Shown here one piece after another: positions 1 through 12,887 of a DNA stretch of 64,000 bases. The number at the start of each line of letters is the position of its first letter. Position 1 is the stretch's first letter. Origin of the DNA: Himantopus leucocephalus (Eukaryota; Chordata; Aves; Charadriiformes; Recurvirostridae); NCBI GenBank assembly GCA_003993805.1, contig RSEF01000004.1, positions 12,642,211 through 12,706,210 of the forward strand, read 5' to 3'. The notes below the pieces were generated by a model. That model searched no databases. It was given only the letters and a program-made list of their open reading frames with translations, and had not been told where the DNA came from. Both the position numbers and the translations under genes were made by a program.

Positions 1-1023
1 TTTCAGCTAAAACCATGTAAGTCAGGACATTTATTTTGAAAGCACCATGCCTAGACTGGGCCAGTATGTTCGGCCTATTGATCTCATTTGAAAACATGAA
101 ATATGTTAAACTATTCTGACATAAGTAATAAAAATACACCACATGGACAGTAATACATGAAACCACGAAAGACACTCTCTTGCTTTTACAGGAATTTGAA
201 CCTCATCTCCAGTTACAAAAAAAAGCTGTCTTATTTTACAACCCTGGCTGAAAAAACATGCTAAATTTGCCATTTCACAAGGTTCTGAAATTAATCCAGG
301 TGAGACTCAGTAGTCAAAATGGTTTTGCATTGTGATTTTATGTTCATGCAACCTCCAAACTCAACTCAAAATGCAGGGTCCTTGCAACCAAAAATCTGAA
401 ATCAAAGGCAGGGGCGGGGGAGAAGTCAGCATCACTTAAGAGTTTTGTACAGCTCTCTCCTGTCTAGATGTTTTTTTCATAGTCCCAAGGAAGCTACACG
501 TTTCAATAATATGTTGTACCCAGAATTCCTTTATCCAATATTACAAAAAGTGAAAGAAAGGGATAATTTTTTCCTTCTTTTTGCTCGCGTTTATCTGTGA
601 TTCTTTCTGCTTGGACAATTGATATACAAGGAATTCAGTCAAACTCTTCTCAGTTTCTAGATACTGCTATAGAAGACTTATGGGTTTAACCTCTAGGAAT
701 TGAATTTAACAAAATATGCAAGGTAACAATCATCTGTGGGGAGCTGACTACTATCAGCTTCTTATATCAATTCCAATACTACCATGTGGTGACCAGGTGC
801 AAAAATTGACAGGCCCCACAGGGAGACAGCCAAAGGCTGAACCTTGGCAGGTGACGGTATTACTTTTTGGGAAATGGTCATTATTGGCATTGTCCAGCTG
901 GCACAGAAGACTCAACCAGTTGGGCACTCACCTGGGATCAGTATTTTCCACTGGACAAGAATCTGATGTTTCTTCCATTCCTATTGTTGTAGTAAAATTG
1001 ACGTTAACTAGAAGACAAAAAAA
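1..1023. other. Unique non-coding DNA, left edge
   Basis: AT-rich sequence with no recognisable exon or repeat. An open frame begins at 716 and runs through the N gap, but its protein has no recognisable domain and owes part of its length to the Ns. A minus-strand AATAAA (plus-strand TTTATT near position 30) could be a poly-A signal for a leftward gene ending beyond the window, but it stands alone and is not interpreted. Confidence 0.6.
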
Positions 1024-1123
1024 NNNNNNNNNNNNNNNNNNNNNNNNNNNNNNNNNNNNNNNNNNNNNNNNNNNNNNNNNNNNNNNNNNNNNNNNNNNNN
1101 NNNNNNNNNNNNNNNNNNNNNNN
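1024..1123. other. 100-N assembly gap inside a poly-A tract
   Basis: Exactly 100 Ns, flanked by a short A run on the left and about ten A on the right. The round number indicates a nominal gap of unknown size. The break probably fell in a homopolymer that could not be read through. Any open frame crossing it is meaningless. Confidence 0.95.
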
Positions 1124-1404
1124 AAAAAAAAAATCAGATTCAAAACTGCACAAACACAAAAACAAAACCAGAAAGACAGTCAGAAAGAAAAGTCCAGCAC
1201 GTGATCTTACAGTTTCTGCAACACTACCCAGCAGGGGAAAAGGGAGAGCAAGGACTATACCACTTCATTAAATACTCATCACATATTCAGGTGAAGGAAA
1301 GTGCTCTAAAAAAGGTAGATCTTATCCTGTTTAAACAAGTCTTCAGCATTACCAAACTATATGGTATCTGTCAGGCATGCTCCAGTGCTGGAAAGTATTT
1401 GCTT

Positions 1405-1477
1405 CATCCCTCTGCGTGATTGTTCTTATTTTTTGTAAGGNCATCCCTCTGCGTGATTGTTCTTATTTTTTGTAAGG
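1405..1477. repeat. Single-N join with 36-bp identical duplicate
   Basis: The 36 bases at 1405-1440 recur without change at 1442-1477, separated only by one N at 1441. This is what two contig ends look like when they overlap and are joined without merging. I infer a false duplication rather than a biological tandem repeat, because the same pattern recurs at most other single Ns in the window. Confidence 0.85.
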
Positions 1478-1744
1478 CTGTATTGCTGTCAGTTTTAAAC
1501 CTTGGAGTACTAGAAAAGACAAACATGTCTAAACCAAGCTAAAGAGAGAATATAGTGTCAGAGCTTTGAAGAATTTTGATCACATCTTTACACACGTGAG
1601 GCTTGACTCANGCTGTATTGCTGTCAGTTTTAAACCTTGGAGTACTAGAAAAGACGAACATGTCTAAACCAAGCTAAAGAGAGAATGGAGTGTCAGAGCT
1701 TTTAAGAATTTTGATCATATCTTTGCACACGTGAGGCTTGACTC
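1477..1744. repeat. Single-N join with 133-bp near-identical duplicate
   Basis: Bases 1477-1609 recur at 1612-1744 around an N at 1611, with about six substitutions in 133 bp. The differences are clustered as if from a second haplotype or low-quality contig ends. The left copy begins exactly where the previous duplicate ends, so the small contig between the Ns at 1441 and 1611 consists almost wholly of sequence repeated in its neighbours. Confidence 0.85.
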
Positions 1745-1798
1745 CTCTGTAACCTTCTTTTCTAGAGAACCTCATCCAAAGTTAGGGAGCAAGGACCA

Positions 1799-2010
1799 GG
1801 TACACAAATCCAGTCTCTCATTGTCTTTCTTTCAGAAGTGATTGTAATAGCTCTAATGTTAATAATATTGGTAAGTAATGGTACGATTCAGCCTGTTACA
1901 GGGANGGTACACAAATCCAGTCTCTCATTGTCTTTCTTTCAGAAGTGATGATAATAGCTCTAATGTTAATAATATTGGTAAGTAATGGTATGATTCAGGC
2001 TGTTACAGGG
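1799..2010. repeat. Single-N join with 105-bp near-identical duplicate
   Basis: Bases 1799-1903 recur at 1906-2010 around an N at 1905, with about four differences. It is the third such join within 600 bp, so true locus length here is shorter than shown. Open frames at 1945-2136 and 2036-2377 start in or next to the duplicate and are not considered genes. Confidence 0.85.
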
Positions 2011-3409
2011 GCCTCTTTCAAATCTTATTCCTGCTGTGTTGCTGCAATGTTTTCCCTACTTTACAGAGATACAAATGAGGTTCAGAGATATGACAAGCCA
2101 TATTTTAAAAGTCAATTCAGAGGGAAGAAAAAATAAAAAACAAAAAAACCTCACACCACCACCACATTTGGCACACGCTGATTCCTCAAATATGCACAAA
2201 GATGAAAGCCAGTTCCCAAGTCAAGTTCACCACACCAAAGATATGGACGGCTCTGAAAATCTGGAACCAGAGTCTTTATGGTATCCCAGCTTCTCTGATC
2301 TAAGGACTCCGAGATTATCCCTAAGAGTGAACCTGCTCTGCACTGGAGAGGGGTCACTGTGTAAGCCAGCTCCATAAAAACAGCAAGTATAAACAGTCAC
2401 GAACCTGCAGCAGTGTAGCTCTCACTGTGCTGGTGACTGGGGTAAGGTCCCTTGGAGATGAGAGCAACAGCATCGTGACAGTTACTATTCCCTTTATGGG
2501 GCGTTCATCCAACTCCAACCCTCCTTCAATGAACGGAATTTTTGTCACCTGGGCTAAGGTGGGAATCAAATGCAGATACTGGTTCTCAGCCCAAAGTCTA
2601 CAAACTGTCCTCCCACTGTGCACTATAGAAGGTTAACGTTGTAGAAAATTTAATGCAAAATATCTTGGAATGTTACTTAAAAAAACCTTAAATGTTGAAG
2701 GCACTTTCTTAGTTACTAAATTAAAATCTAATCCTTTCAGAAATAAAGCAAGATCAATCTTTCTTAGCTTCTTTGCTCTTTGTAACTTGGCTTCAGGCCA
2801 TCCTATTTCTCCAGTCTAATCTGTCTGAGCTCACTAGAAAGAGAATTGATTTGCACAACTCTAGTTTGATATCAGTACATGCTTTACTTTCTAACAATAA
2901 ACAATTTTTTCCTTGTAGCTTTGTACATTTTCTTGTAGCTAAAGCCATCAGCATACATTTCCTCTTTGTCAAGATAGTTATAACTACAAAAGCCTTTTGA
3001 GTGAGGGGCACCGATACACACTGAAACACATCGAACTCTGAAAGAATCTGAGCTCAGTGTCCAAAAGCTTAAAATAAGACATTGCTGCAGAGCGCAAAGG
3101 GAAGCTGATTTTCTTTCACTTTTGTTAAAATTTCATATATCTATTATATGGTATCTATAGTTATAAAGTTGACTTGGGAACAACTTGTTAAAACCAGGGA
3201 ATGATATTGTTCAACTGTTTTTCAGTCTGGAGGCAGCTCAGTGGAAGAGAAAGATCTATCAAACCCAGCTGCTGCCTGAAGCAGTTCTGAAGTGACTCTT
3301 CCTAACAAACAAACTACCAGCTTGCCTGAGAGGATCCACTGCTTCAGCTAAAGGAGTTGGGAATTCCTCTCCTGAATACAAAAACCCAAATCAAACAGGG
3401 AGGAACTTC
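2011..3409. other. Unique non-coding DNA
   Basis: No recognisable gene or repeat. Overlapping open frames on both strands around 2150-2640 have no family resemblance. An A-rich stretch followed by a few CAC triplets lies near 2115-2165. Confidence 0.6.
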
Positions 3410-3765
3410 CCACACCATCCTTATTCTCAGTCAGAAAACTCAGAGCAGAAAAATCCCAATTTGATGCCCTTTCATGGCTTTCCTTGGAATGATGTATTGT
3501 TCATCTGCATATTCTGCTGCACTGATATTAAAACAAACTGTTAATATTGCAGTCAACTGAAATATGACATAATACATAGATATCTTTNCCACACCATCCT
3601 TATTCTCAGTCAGAAAACTCAGAGCAGAAAAACCCCAATTTGATGCCCTTTCATGGCTTTCTTTGGAATGATGTATTGTTCTTCTGCATATTCTGCTGCA
3701 CTGATATTAAAAAAAACTGTTAATATTGCAGTCAACTGAAATATGACATAACACATAGATATCTT
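3410..3765. repeat. Single-N join with 177-bp near-identical duplicate
   Basis: Bases 3410-3586 recur at 3589-3765 around an N at 3588, with about five substitutions (roughly 97% identity). This is the longest of the single-N duplications. The 125-codon minus-strand open frame at 3619-3996 starts downstream, runs into this duplicate and is not credible as a gene. Confidence 0.87.
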
Positions 3766-3995
3766 GCAGCAGGTTGTTCTGATGGTAATAAAATCCCTTT
3801 GCTGAAACTTCTGCTGGGGAAAAAAAATTAAAAAGGACTTCTTGCCAGTTTCATATCTAGTTGTAGATATCCATTGGAGGAGACAAATGGAATGGTATGG
3901 AAGTAACAAATTTATAGTATTTTCTACTTGATTACTGTGTATTTGTAATACAAACATATGTATGTTAAACACGACTAATACTTGAACATTTTTCA

Positions 3996-4047
3996 TGATA
4001 ATAATAATAATAATAATAGTAATAAATAATATGTCATAATGACATAT
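3996..4047. repeat. (ATA)n microsatellite with adjoining palindrome
   Basis: About seven ATA/TAA units from 3996 run into a degenerate copy and then a perfect inverted repeat at 4029-4047, with arms ATATGTCAT and ATGACATAT around one central A. Such a cruciform-capable AT sequence next to a trinucleotide repeat may vary in length. No function is implied. Confidence 0.8.
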
Positions 4048-6308
4048 GTTATTACTGTCTGTATCAGACTGCTCTTATCTACCTAATATTCAGCAGCTTG
4101 ATAGAATATGCTGGTCTGGTACAATAAAAAACTTTGGCATAAGACTTCAGCTTTTGAAAACTACTTTGTTGAATGAAGTGGGATGGAAATGCAGGAACTT
4201 TAAGTTTGTCAAGAAATTTCTGCAGTTTGCTGGTATTTTATTTCTCTTACAGAATATGGCATCTAGACTAAGTGTATGGCTTTGTGTATGAAGTCACAGT
4301 AGACTTTGTAGTCAGCAGTGCCATCCTTAAACCACTGATTAACAAGCTGGCTTTGTAAGAGAGCCAGGGTATGTATGTGATACTGTCCTTTTGGACTGGG
4401 ATGCTGGTAGCTGTCAATAATAAAGCACCACTAAATACTAGCCATCTAGAACTGTTGGTTCATTGAGACATGCCATTCTTTACATGCAACATTAAATCCA
4501 AATCTCATTTTCCTTCATCTCAATACACCTTTCACCTCTTAAACAAAAAAATAATAACCACAGCTGCATGACCAATTTTTCTTCTGTCAAACAAAACCAC
4601 TGAAAATTAAACTGATAGTTTCATAGCTGCATACAAAAAGCTGTAGGAAAGATATGCCTATCTACAAACTCTTCTCATAATATTGTGAATATATTCTTTT
4701 GTTCTTGGAAGCATCCTTGAAATAGCATTTCTATCAGCCAATGAATATCATTAAATACTAAAAAACATTACTAGATAAATTATTTCTTTAATTAATTAGC
4801 ATGTGGTGCTACAATAAAATGCAGAGAAACTAAGGAACTGAGATTTAAAACACAGTCAAGAGTCAACTGTGGATCAAAGGTATATTAAGATTACCCTATA
4901 TTTGGCCCATATACTTTACAACTTCTGCACCTTCACAGCTACAATCTGCAGAGATGCTTAACATGCATATAAACCAATTCTCTTTCAGCTTCCCTCTTTA
5001 GTTTTCATGCAGACCTTTGGAAAGATGATGGAATAACTGAAAAACTCTTTTCTCCATATACAGCACAGTTGATATATATCCATAGGAAGCTTCCATTACA
5101 ATGGTCTGACAAATGGGGTAGCACCCATAGCAGACAGACTGGAGCGTTCTGCCCATAAACAGTTGTCTCCAATGGACACAGCTTTGGTACCTCGCAAAAT
5201 CCTTTCTTACAGGCTGCCTTTCATACACTTTGCTGTCGTAGACCCACTGCTAGCCCACACTACGTACTTTTCAATGTCAACCAATTATTTTGTTTCCAAA
5301 TTATGTTTCAAATAAATAAATAATTTAAAAAAAAGTATCTTAAGAATCCTGTTTGGTTTTGTTTTAATTTTTTAGAATTGAATAAGCATGGAAGAAATAT
5401 ATGACAATCCAATGTCCCATATCCCCCAGTCCCTTGTGCTTCCCCCTGCTGCCCATGTAAACAAACAAATGAATGTAAAAGCAATTTACAGTAGAATAGA
5501 TTTTTATCACGTCCCATGAGACCCCCAACAGGGAGGGGAAGAAAGAGATATCACTGCTTTCCCTTCATTTTCCACACAGTGCATATAGATACTTATTGTG
5601 GTTTAAATGCTGCGTCTATTAAGAAGGGATTTTATACCAAGGAAACAGGGGGAAAAAAGACCATACAGTTTCAAGGACTAAACCAATGAGATATTAATGT
5701 AAATATTTCTGCCACATATTATAATGGAACATAAACAAAAATAAAGGGGACACGCACAAAAAGCAGCAAAATAGAACATATATCTACCCAGACATATATC
5801 TGATATAATATCTGATATTAGAAGAATACAGCTCTAGATCAGCAGTGAAATTGATTGAATGATGTTATCTGAAACTAGGATTAGCAAAAGGGGAAAGAAA
5901 ATGAGGAAATACAGGGGAATGACCCATAATATCTATCTTGTGAATCCCCTTTCCATCAATCATCTCTGCTAAGATTACACATTGCTGGAGAGAAATTGGA
6001 CTGAAATGTTAATGATCTCATGATTTACATTCCGCCAGAATCCTTTCACTTTCTTCCGCAGCCTCAGAAATAACACACAAGCTCCAGAGTTCAGAAAAAG
6101 CAGGAGGAAAGGAAATAAAAATCTCTTAAAACCTATCATATTTTACAACTCCGGTTGTTATTGTTTGTTCCTGTAGCAGCAGTAAACCAGGACTTTTCTC
6201 TTGAGTACATCATAATAGCTGTTAAAATGTTTCAAGGACTTCAGAGGTATTGGGGTGATCATTTTAATTCCTTCCAGAATATAATAACCGTGATAGTGGT
6301 ACTCAAGT
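4048..6308. other. Unique non-coding DNA
   Basis: AT-rich, without recognisable exons, repeats or RNA genes. Short open frames such as those on the minus strand at 4998-5228 and 5308-5517 have no recognisable motif. Confidence 0.6.
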
Positions 6309-6375
6309 TAAAAAAAAAACAAAACAAAACAAAAAAAACCCAAACAAAACAAAACCAAAAAACCCAAATAAAAAT
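6309..6375. repeat. A-rich (CAAAA)n-like low-complexity tract
   Basis: A run of A followed by irregular CAAAA, CCCAAA and CCAAAA units on the + strand. Its complement resembles the GTTTT-rich tracts at 25491 and 60157. No retroelement body adjoins it, so it is called a simple repeat rather than a retroposon tail. Confidence 0.75.
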
Positions 6376-9300
6376 TGTCCCGCTAGGAAAATGTTAAGGT
6401 TAGCCAATCAAATTAATTTTAGGTTGCAAAAGAGAACTATGTTCATTTTCATTTCAGGTGAACAAGGTATTCAGTTATTTCTAATTACCAGTTAACTCTG
6501 ACTCCAAGAACTGTCGAACTACCACCAGAAATGTTCATATCTTCCAAAAAACCTTTGCTAGGACAGCTTCCAATCTGGGAACACATGCTCATTCATACTG
6601 AAATCTTTTGCAAGCTGTGTCAACTGTCAAAATTTAATTTTGAAGGAAAACATTTTAAAATATCAATTTTTTTTTTCCTTTGCTGAAAGGAAGAAAATTG
6701 TTTATTGACATACCTGGGAAAGAAGAAAAATTTTAAAGTTAAGGGTTTGTGTTTTTTTTTAAATTATGCATTATCTGCTAATATTACTAATGAATGTAAT
6801 CTTTTGATATAAAAATAAAAAATAAAACATAGAATTTCTAAAATAATTACGAATAGTTTCTTCTTTGCATAGTTGAAATGTCTTAGGGTATGTTCTAACA
6901 TCCCCCATTTCTGATATAATGAAAATAGTTTCGCAGTTGAACAAGGGAAGCTTATTCAGTGTATTAATTAGAGGAAGAGTTGTTTTGTGTAGTATATTTT
7001 ATACTTACAATAATTTTTCATGAATACTTGAAAAAGGAACCCCTCTGATTAACATAAAATAATATTTTTGCTTTTGAAAGTATCAATATGGGATACAGAG
7101 AAGCAATTGACTTAGAAAGGTGAGCACAATAATGACACAGAAGTGAGAAAGACGAATTGGAGAAAGGCAATGGAGAGACACAACAAGGGAAGAGGGATGA
7201 GGAAGCAGCACAGGGAATATAACAAGAGGAAAAAAAAGATGGGGGAAAACTGCAGCATAATATGTACAAAAGGAGAAGGAAAGAAAAACAGCCAAACAAA
7301 CTGAGAAACATAAGTTTGGATTAAAATATAGAATAATGAAAAAAGAAAGAATGGAAGAGGGACAAAAAAAAAAAGCTAGTGTATTAAAACAGAAAAACTA
7401 AAAGTAGGAAGGGACAGCGGAACGCATTTTGTAACTTCTCTTTTCTATCCTTCCCTGCTTGGGATCCAAACATAATTCTCTTAGAACCCCTGAAAACTCA
7501 ACAAAATAAGTAACCCTCACCATCACTGAAGAATCCCTAATTAAATGTGTATTCTAATAAATCTTAATATCATCTAAAATACAGAAAATTGCTTCTTGTA
7601 GCTCATAACTTTCTCAGGAGGACAGCTGGTCAAGATTAATTCCCATAGATGTTGAAAGTATTTCCTACCTAACTTCCTTCTCCCACCCTTTTGCTTCTTC
7701 ACTAAAACAAATAAAGCCACTGAACACAAAAATCATGTTCTGCATTTGGAAAGCAATCACTCAGACAACCTTCTTTTCATCATTAGGGAAAATTTAATGA
7801 ATGAAACTTTCATGTGCAGCAGGAACTAAACTAAATAGAAAGCATGCATCTTTACCACCTCTTAGAAAGGCAGAAAATATACTTGAGGTTTTTTAGCTGG
7901 TGCTAATACGCCATGCAAAAAATATAAATAAAAAACTTAGTTGGCAATTCTGATCAGACACGCTGATTGTCGACCTGGTCCATATTGATGAGGAAAGTTT
8001 ACAAAATGCCAGAATACATTTGATATACTTTAATAAGTATCTTAACATAGAAACTGGTAAAAATAATTTTGGAAGTCAGATTTCTGTTGAAGCAAGCAAA
8101 AACTTAATTGGGAGACAAAAAACCACCCAGCCCGTCCCGTCCCCCCCCAAGTCCAACCTAAAAGCAAATACGATAATGAATCAGCTGCTTTTGTTAAATT
8201 GAACCAAACCCACCCCAGTAAAAATACCGAGTCTCTAGCTTCTGCATGAATTAATCAACATTTTCCAACAGAAGCACACATTAGGAAATAAGTGTAAATG
8301 ATGATATGGCATTTATATATTCCCAGTATGTATCCCCTTAGTTTATACATGTCTGTAATTACATGAGTGTTTATTATTTTCCTTCTTATAATTCTGTTTC
8401 TCATGAATCATACGTTACTCCAAATCTGTCTTTGATCTGTTCATTTAGCTTAAACTTCCACTTCTTATTCAGTGGATTAGTAAACGCATATAACTATGTA
8501 TACAAAGAAGAGACAACACTTTCAATGTACATGCAAAATACTTGCTTCTGTGTACAACTGTATACAAAAAATGGCAAAAATCTGAGTTACTATGTATTTC
8601 TTTTTACATAAAAGCAGCTGTATTATTAAAAATAATCAGATATTTAAAAATAACTAGTATTGTTCAACATAGCTAGCATTAGCACTTGGAGCACACAAGA
8701 AGTAGGTGTAAATTGGTATTAGATCACTTCACAGTTGTTTTATGTACCAAAAATGACAGCATGGAACAAGGTTGAATTAATCACTCTCTTTTAAATTAGG
8801 ATTTATTATCCTTTTATACTCACCTGAGGAAGAGTATGTATTAAGTATAATTGACTTGTTATTAGAAAAATCAATAGTCTTTTATTTCCCCCTCATTTTT
8901 CTTTTAACTTGAATACACAAGCACCTGTCAAATACCAAAATACCATAGTGAAAGAAGCCCTCATGGAGACAGGTGAAAACCCTGTAGAAGATTTTAGAAA
9001 ATTGGCCAGCAGTGTGTCGGTAGTGGAGGAAGTGCATTTGGCCAGATTTTTAAGCAGCTATTCATCTATACTACAATTGCATTGAATGGATTGCTCTAGT
9101 TCATATCATGAGAGCAGGAGTGTCAATCCTGCAGGACTGAGTTGCTTTGTGGAGTACTAGCAGAAAGACAATCTCCTTTTCATGTCATTTGCTTACATCC
9201 ACCTACTGCAAACCTCTCAGCTCTTGCTAATTAATAAGCTGATCAATGACCACTGGGTGGAAGAAATTCTTTCTCAGATTCCCACATAACTGAGCTGCAA

Positions 9301-9628
9301 GCAAAATTATACTTCTTGCTATAAAATGAGGTGTCAATCACACCCGCATAAAACTTCTGAAAGGAAATGAGTCACCAAGCAGGAAAATCTACTGAAATGG
9401 ATAATTAATGGAAGGCTCTTGAAGTGTTTGTTCGTTGCTGATTGCAGCCTGTGCCTTATTGTGTTTGCAGTTTCTCCCCAGGAATGTGGAGTAGAAAAGG
9501 AAGAAGGGGAGCAAGAGGAAGCATGCAGTCAGGAGACCTGATACAAACTGCATCCTCCAGAAAAGACACAGCCGTCTCATTTCTGGGTGTCAACACAACA
9601 TAAAACTACTGATCCATTTTCTCCACAG
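6376..9628. other. Unique non-coding DNA
   Basis: AT-rich sequence with no recognised gene. It contains the purine-rich tract listed separately and a short C-rich string near 8130-8150. GC content rises in the last 300 bp, just before the exon-like segment at 9629. Confidence 0.55.
7120..7380 (+). other. Purine-rich strand-asymmetric tract
   Basis: About 260 bp with strong A+G excess on the + strand (many GAGAAAG, GGAAGAG and AAAAAAGA runs). The complementary pyrimidine strand is open in two frames (minus 7018-7311 and 7083-7295), giving Phe/Ser/Leu/Cys-rich peptides. Those frames reflect the lack of purine-containing stop codons on that strand, not a gene. The tract could form triplex or other non-B DNA. 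Confidence 0.6.
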
Positions 9629-9820
9629 AAAACACACCTGATCTCTGTGTGTGGAATTGTAGCAAAAGAGGAAGCCTCTGGAAAACTTTGCAGCAAGGAC
9701 CCACGAGCAGACATGGAGAGCCAGGCACTGGACATAGAAATGTGTGATGGAGAGATGTCCACACTCAGTGGAAATACATCAGTGTATGATGCTCCCATGA
9801 CTCTTCAGGCAAAATATTAG
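9629..9820 (+). other. Exon-like segment, function unknown
   Basis: A polypyrimidine-containing acceptor-like site ends in CAG at 9626-9628. The frame then stays open for about 63 codons to TAG at 9818-9820, with ordinary codon choice and higher GC than its surroundings. An ATTAAA hexamer lies at 9838-9843 and overlapping AATAAA at 10110-10119, so the arrangement could be a last coding exon. I do not recognise the peptide and no upstream exon was identified. The frame also extends upstream through the acceptor to a GTG near 9587, so there is no boundary signal in the frame itself. It may be chance. Confidence 0.15.
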
Positions 9821-12800
9821 TTTAATAGTAGTTTAACATTAAAGAAATAGATGTAATGCTTACAGTGCTAGTTGTGCTTGTTAAATAGCCCAAGCTGAAA
9901 GAAAAAACCCAAACCCACAGTGATTTCTGTCTACCTAGTGTAGATTTCTAGGATTTTATGCCCATTCTACCCAAGGTCATATTTCAACTGAAATTTAGTA
10001 ACACATCATTTTCTAAAATGCGTGGTAAGAAACAAATGCTCGTTGGACCGGAATACATTAGACTTCACACAGTATCTGTTTTGGTCTACCTGTAACAGAG
10101 ATTAAAAAAAATAAATAAATCTGATTGAGTGTTACGTTATTTAAAGGTATTCCAGTGCTTTGCGTTCATCAGATGAACTTGCTAACTTACTATAAACTTG
10201 TCATAACATCAATCCAAGTAGAATTTTGCAGCAAAAGGAAGCCTCTTACGCAAATACTTGCAATGAATACAAATATAAAAATTTGCATGTATGTCAGTAC
10301 AACCTATGAATTCACAGGTTCCAAGTGATCAGTAAGCCAATGCAAAGACTGTCAAAGCAAAGGCAAGAAGAATCATTTAACTAAAACCCTTCCTTTCTTT
10401 TGCGAGTGCTTAAATTATGTTTTTTGAGTGATCTGGTAAGTTCGTGAAGGTGGTGGTGGTCCTTTTCCCTGCCTACTTGTGGTAGAAGTCAGCAGGCAGA
10501 AATGACAAAGCTTACCTCACAACAGGCAAGCTGGCAGTTATTATGAAAAGAGATCCTGTGAGCAATGAAAAACTGCTGAGCACTAAAGAAGCACTTGATT
10601 TGAATTATGCAACTTGGGCTGAACTAAACTACTCTGTAAACACCTTACTGAGTCCTTGCAAGAAATCTACATTTAGGAATGGATTTAAAGCTCAGAGAAA
10701 TCACAGAGCTTCAGTGTCTCTCGGTACTGCAGTAGTGCTTAGGGGCCCTAACAAAGATGTGGTCTCATCTTCTTGTAAGAAGGAAGAACTCCTTCCTTTG
10801 AAAAACTTATACTGCTAATAAGCAGCTTGTGGTATCATCCTTGTTTAATTGTTATCAGAGTGCTGTAAGGGTTGCTAACTGGCTTCATAAAAGTTAACCA
10901 ATACCTAAGTTTTCAAAAACATTTTAAGAACAGCTGAATCATTTTCTGCAAAGTTTTGAACGAATGAGCTATCAAGCACTGCAGAAATTTGTAGTAAACA
11001 AATTCATAGACCAGCATAAACTGGACTAACTCCAATTTTCTGGGGAATTAGATGACTGCTAACCGTGATTCTTTTTCATGCCATCATATTCAGTGAAATT
11101 ACTTATAAAATAATTAGTATTGCCTTTATCTTTCTTGAACTGCTTCTGTGACAAGTTCTTAACTATGGTTCCAGCTTTTACCCTTCAAACATCTTTTNGT
11201 AATTCCTCTTCTATCAGGACTTAAATCAGGACGAGCAGCCAGCACAGCAAATCTGTTTGAGTCCTCCTCTATGGCAGCAGACCCCATCCACCCCTAAATC
11301 TCCATCCAGTTGAATGTATTGGCAGTGGGAGGCCTCCAGCCCACAGACACAATGACAATATTGGCAGCTTTAGGATTTGCTACTTCTCACTAGGGTCAGG
11401 GGAGGCTCATGTGTGCATGGAAGTGCTTGGTGCATCAATAAGGCTCAGAAAAAGCCTTTTCTCCCACTCAGCGGTTTAAACAAAAACATAGGCGCTCCTT
11501 TGGTGTTTTTGTGCAATAACCCCAGATGGTAAAACATTGTTGTAGCCTTATGGCTGAATAAAGGTAATTTTGTGTCAATGTAGTGTCTGAAACTAACACT
11601 TACTGGTAATACTGGATTGTCACTGGGAATCATTTCATTATTTTATCTGCCAAATAACGACTATCTTCTTTTCAGTTCATCCAGTTCAAGACTGTTAAAC
11701 TATAAACACGACAACTTAGGAAATTCTGGTAGGCACAGATGTTAATTCAAGACAAACTTGATTACTGCCTTTGAGGTAAAGCAGCATACAGAGAACTGTT
11801 AAAAAAAAAAGACAACCCCAAACATGAAAGTTCTTGATCCTACAAAATACAGCTCAGTAACAGTCCATAAGGACAGATGCAATGCTCTTCTGTTGTTCAA
11901 CAAAATTACCAAGGAAGCAGCCTGTCCACATTTTTCTTTCAAAGTCTTGGAGAATGGGGCAGATAGTTTTCCCATTTGTCAGCCCCCAGATACATATCCT
12001 GAGGTGGATTATTAAATTAAATGCATTGACAATAGTGGTGATCTCTAAGTATGCTAGTTTCTGCAAAACTAAGGCTGAACCATGTTTCTGCCAGCCATCT
12101 TCTCATTCTTTTAGATAGCTTTTGCATCCCATACAACTGATAACAATTGTATTAGATTTATTGTAGGTAGGCTATAAATGATGGATTGAAACTGAAGTTT
12201 TGTCCCAACGTTCAGGTCACAACACAATGTCATAAAGAAATATTGACTAAAAAATTATTTTAAAAATAGCAGAAGAGAGGAAAACAAGATCAATGGTTTT
12301 AATTTCATACTGCAAATACTTGGTTAAGCCTTCTTGCTCTCTTACGTCTCCCCCTCGTCCTGCAACTTTTTCCTATCGATGTCTTAGTGTACGTCTTATG
12401 TTGCTAAAAGGAAATTTTGATATTAAAAATAAGAAGTTGGAAAATAATTAGCATATTACACTTGGTAAACTACATGATCCCTTCATATTTCAACCAGTTC
12501 CTGGGGTGCAACTGTGATGCTGCCAAATTTTGTGATAGAAATATATCCTATTTAAAAAAAAAATAGGGAAAGGAGAATGGTTAGGTGATGGACAGTACAG
12601 AAATCATTTGACAAGAACACTATAGCTCCTCTAATTTTACTCCTCATTCTAAAGCAAGAGTGCTAGTAGTATTTCTTGTATTATTTAGCTTTTACATAAC
12701 ATAACCAGGAGACTAAAATAATGACCCAGAAAATATTATGAGTAGGATTTTTTCTTCTGTACCGTATTCAATGGTACTGCTTCATGCTACAGAATATTAA

Positions 12801-12887
12801 TTATGTTATGTTTTTTGAGTTAATTGCTAAATCACTTACGTGTACTTCTAAAGAAGTAAACCTAGTGAGGCAGCCTAAAAACAGCAG
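9821..12887. other. Unique non-coding DNA
   Basis: No gene or repeat recognised. A 91-codon + frame at 10543-10818 has no recognisable motif. A slightly GC-richer patch at 11220-11440 is also unrecognised. Confidence 0.55.
11198..11198. other. Single N without flanking duplication
   Basis: One N between a T run and ordinary sequence. Unlike most single Ns here, I see no repeated sequence on its two sides, so it may be an ambiguous base or a join with no overlap. Confidence 0.8.

Noticed and set aside
716..1204. 162-codon open frame across the first gap
   Set aside because: 34 codons are Ns and the rest shows no family resemblance. The gap length is nominal, so the frame is not real.
1477..2010. 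Apparent tandem repeats of about 105-135 bp
   Set aside because: Each pair is separated by exactly one N, so contig-end overlap is a better explanation than a satellite array.
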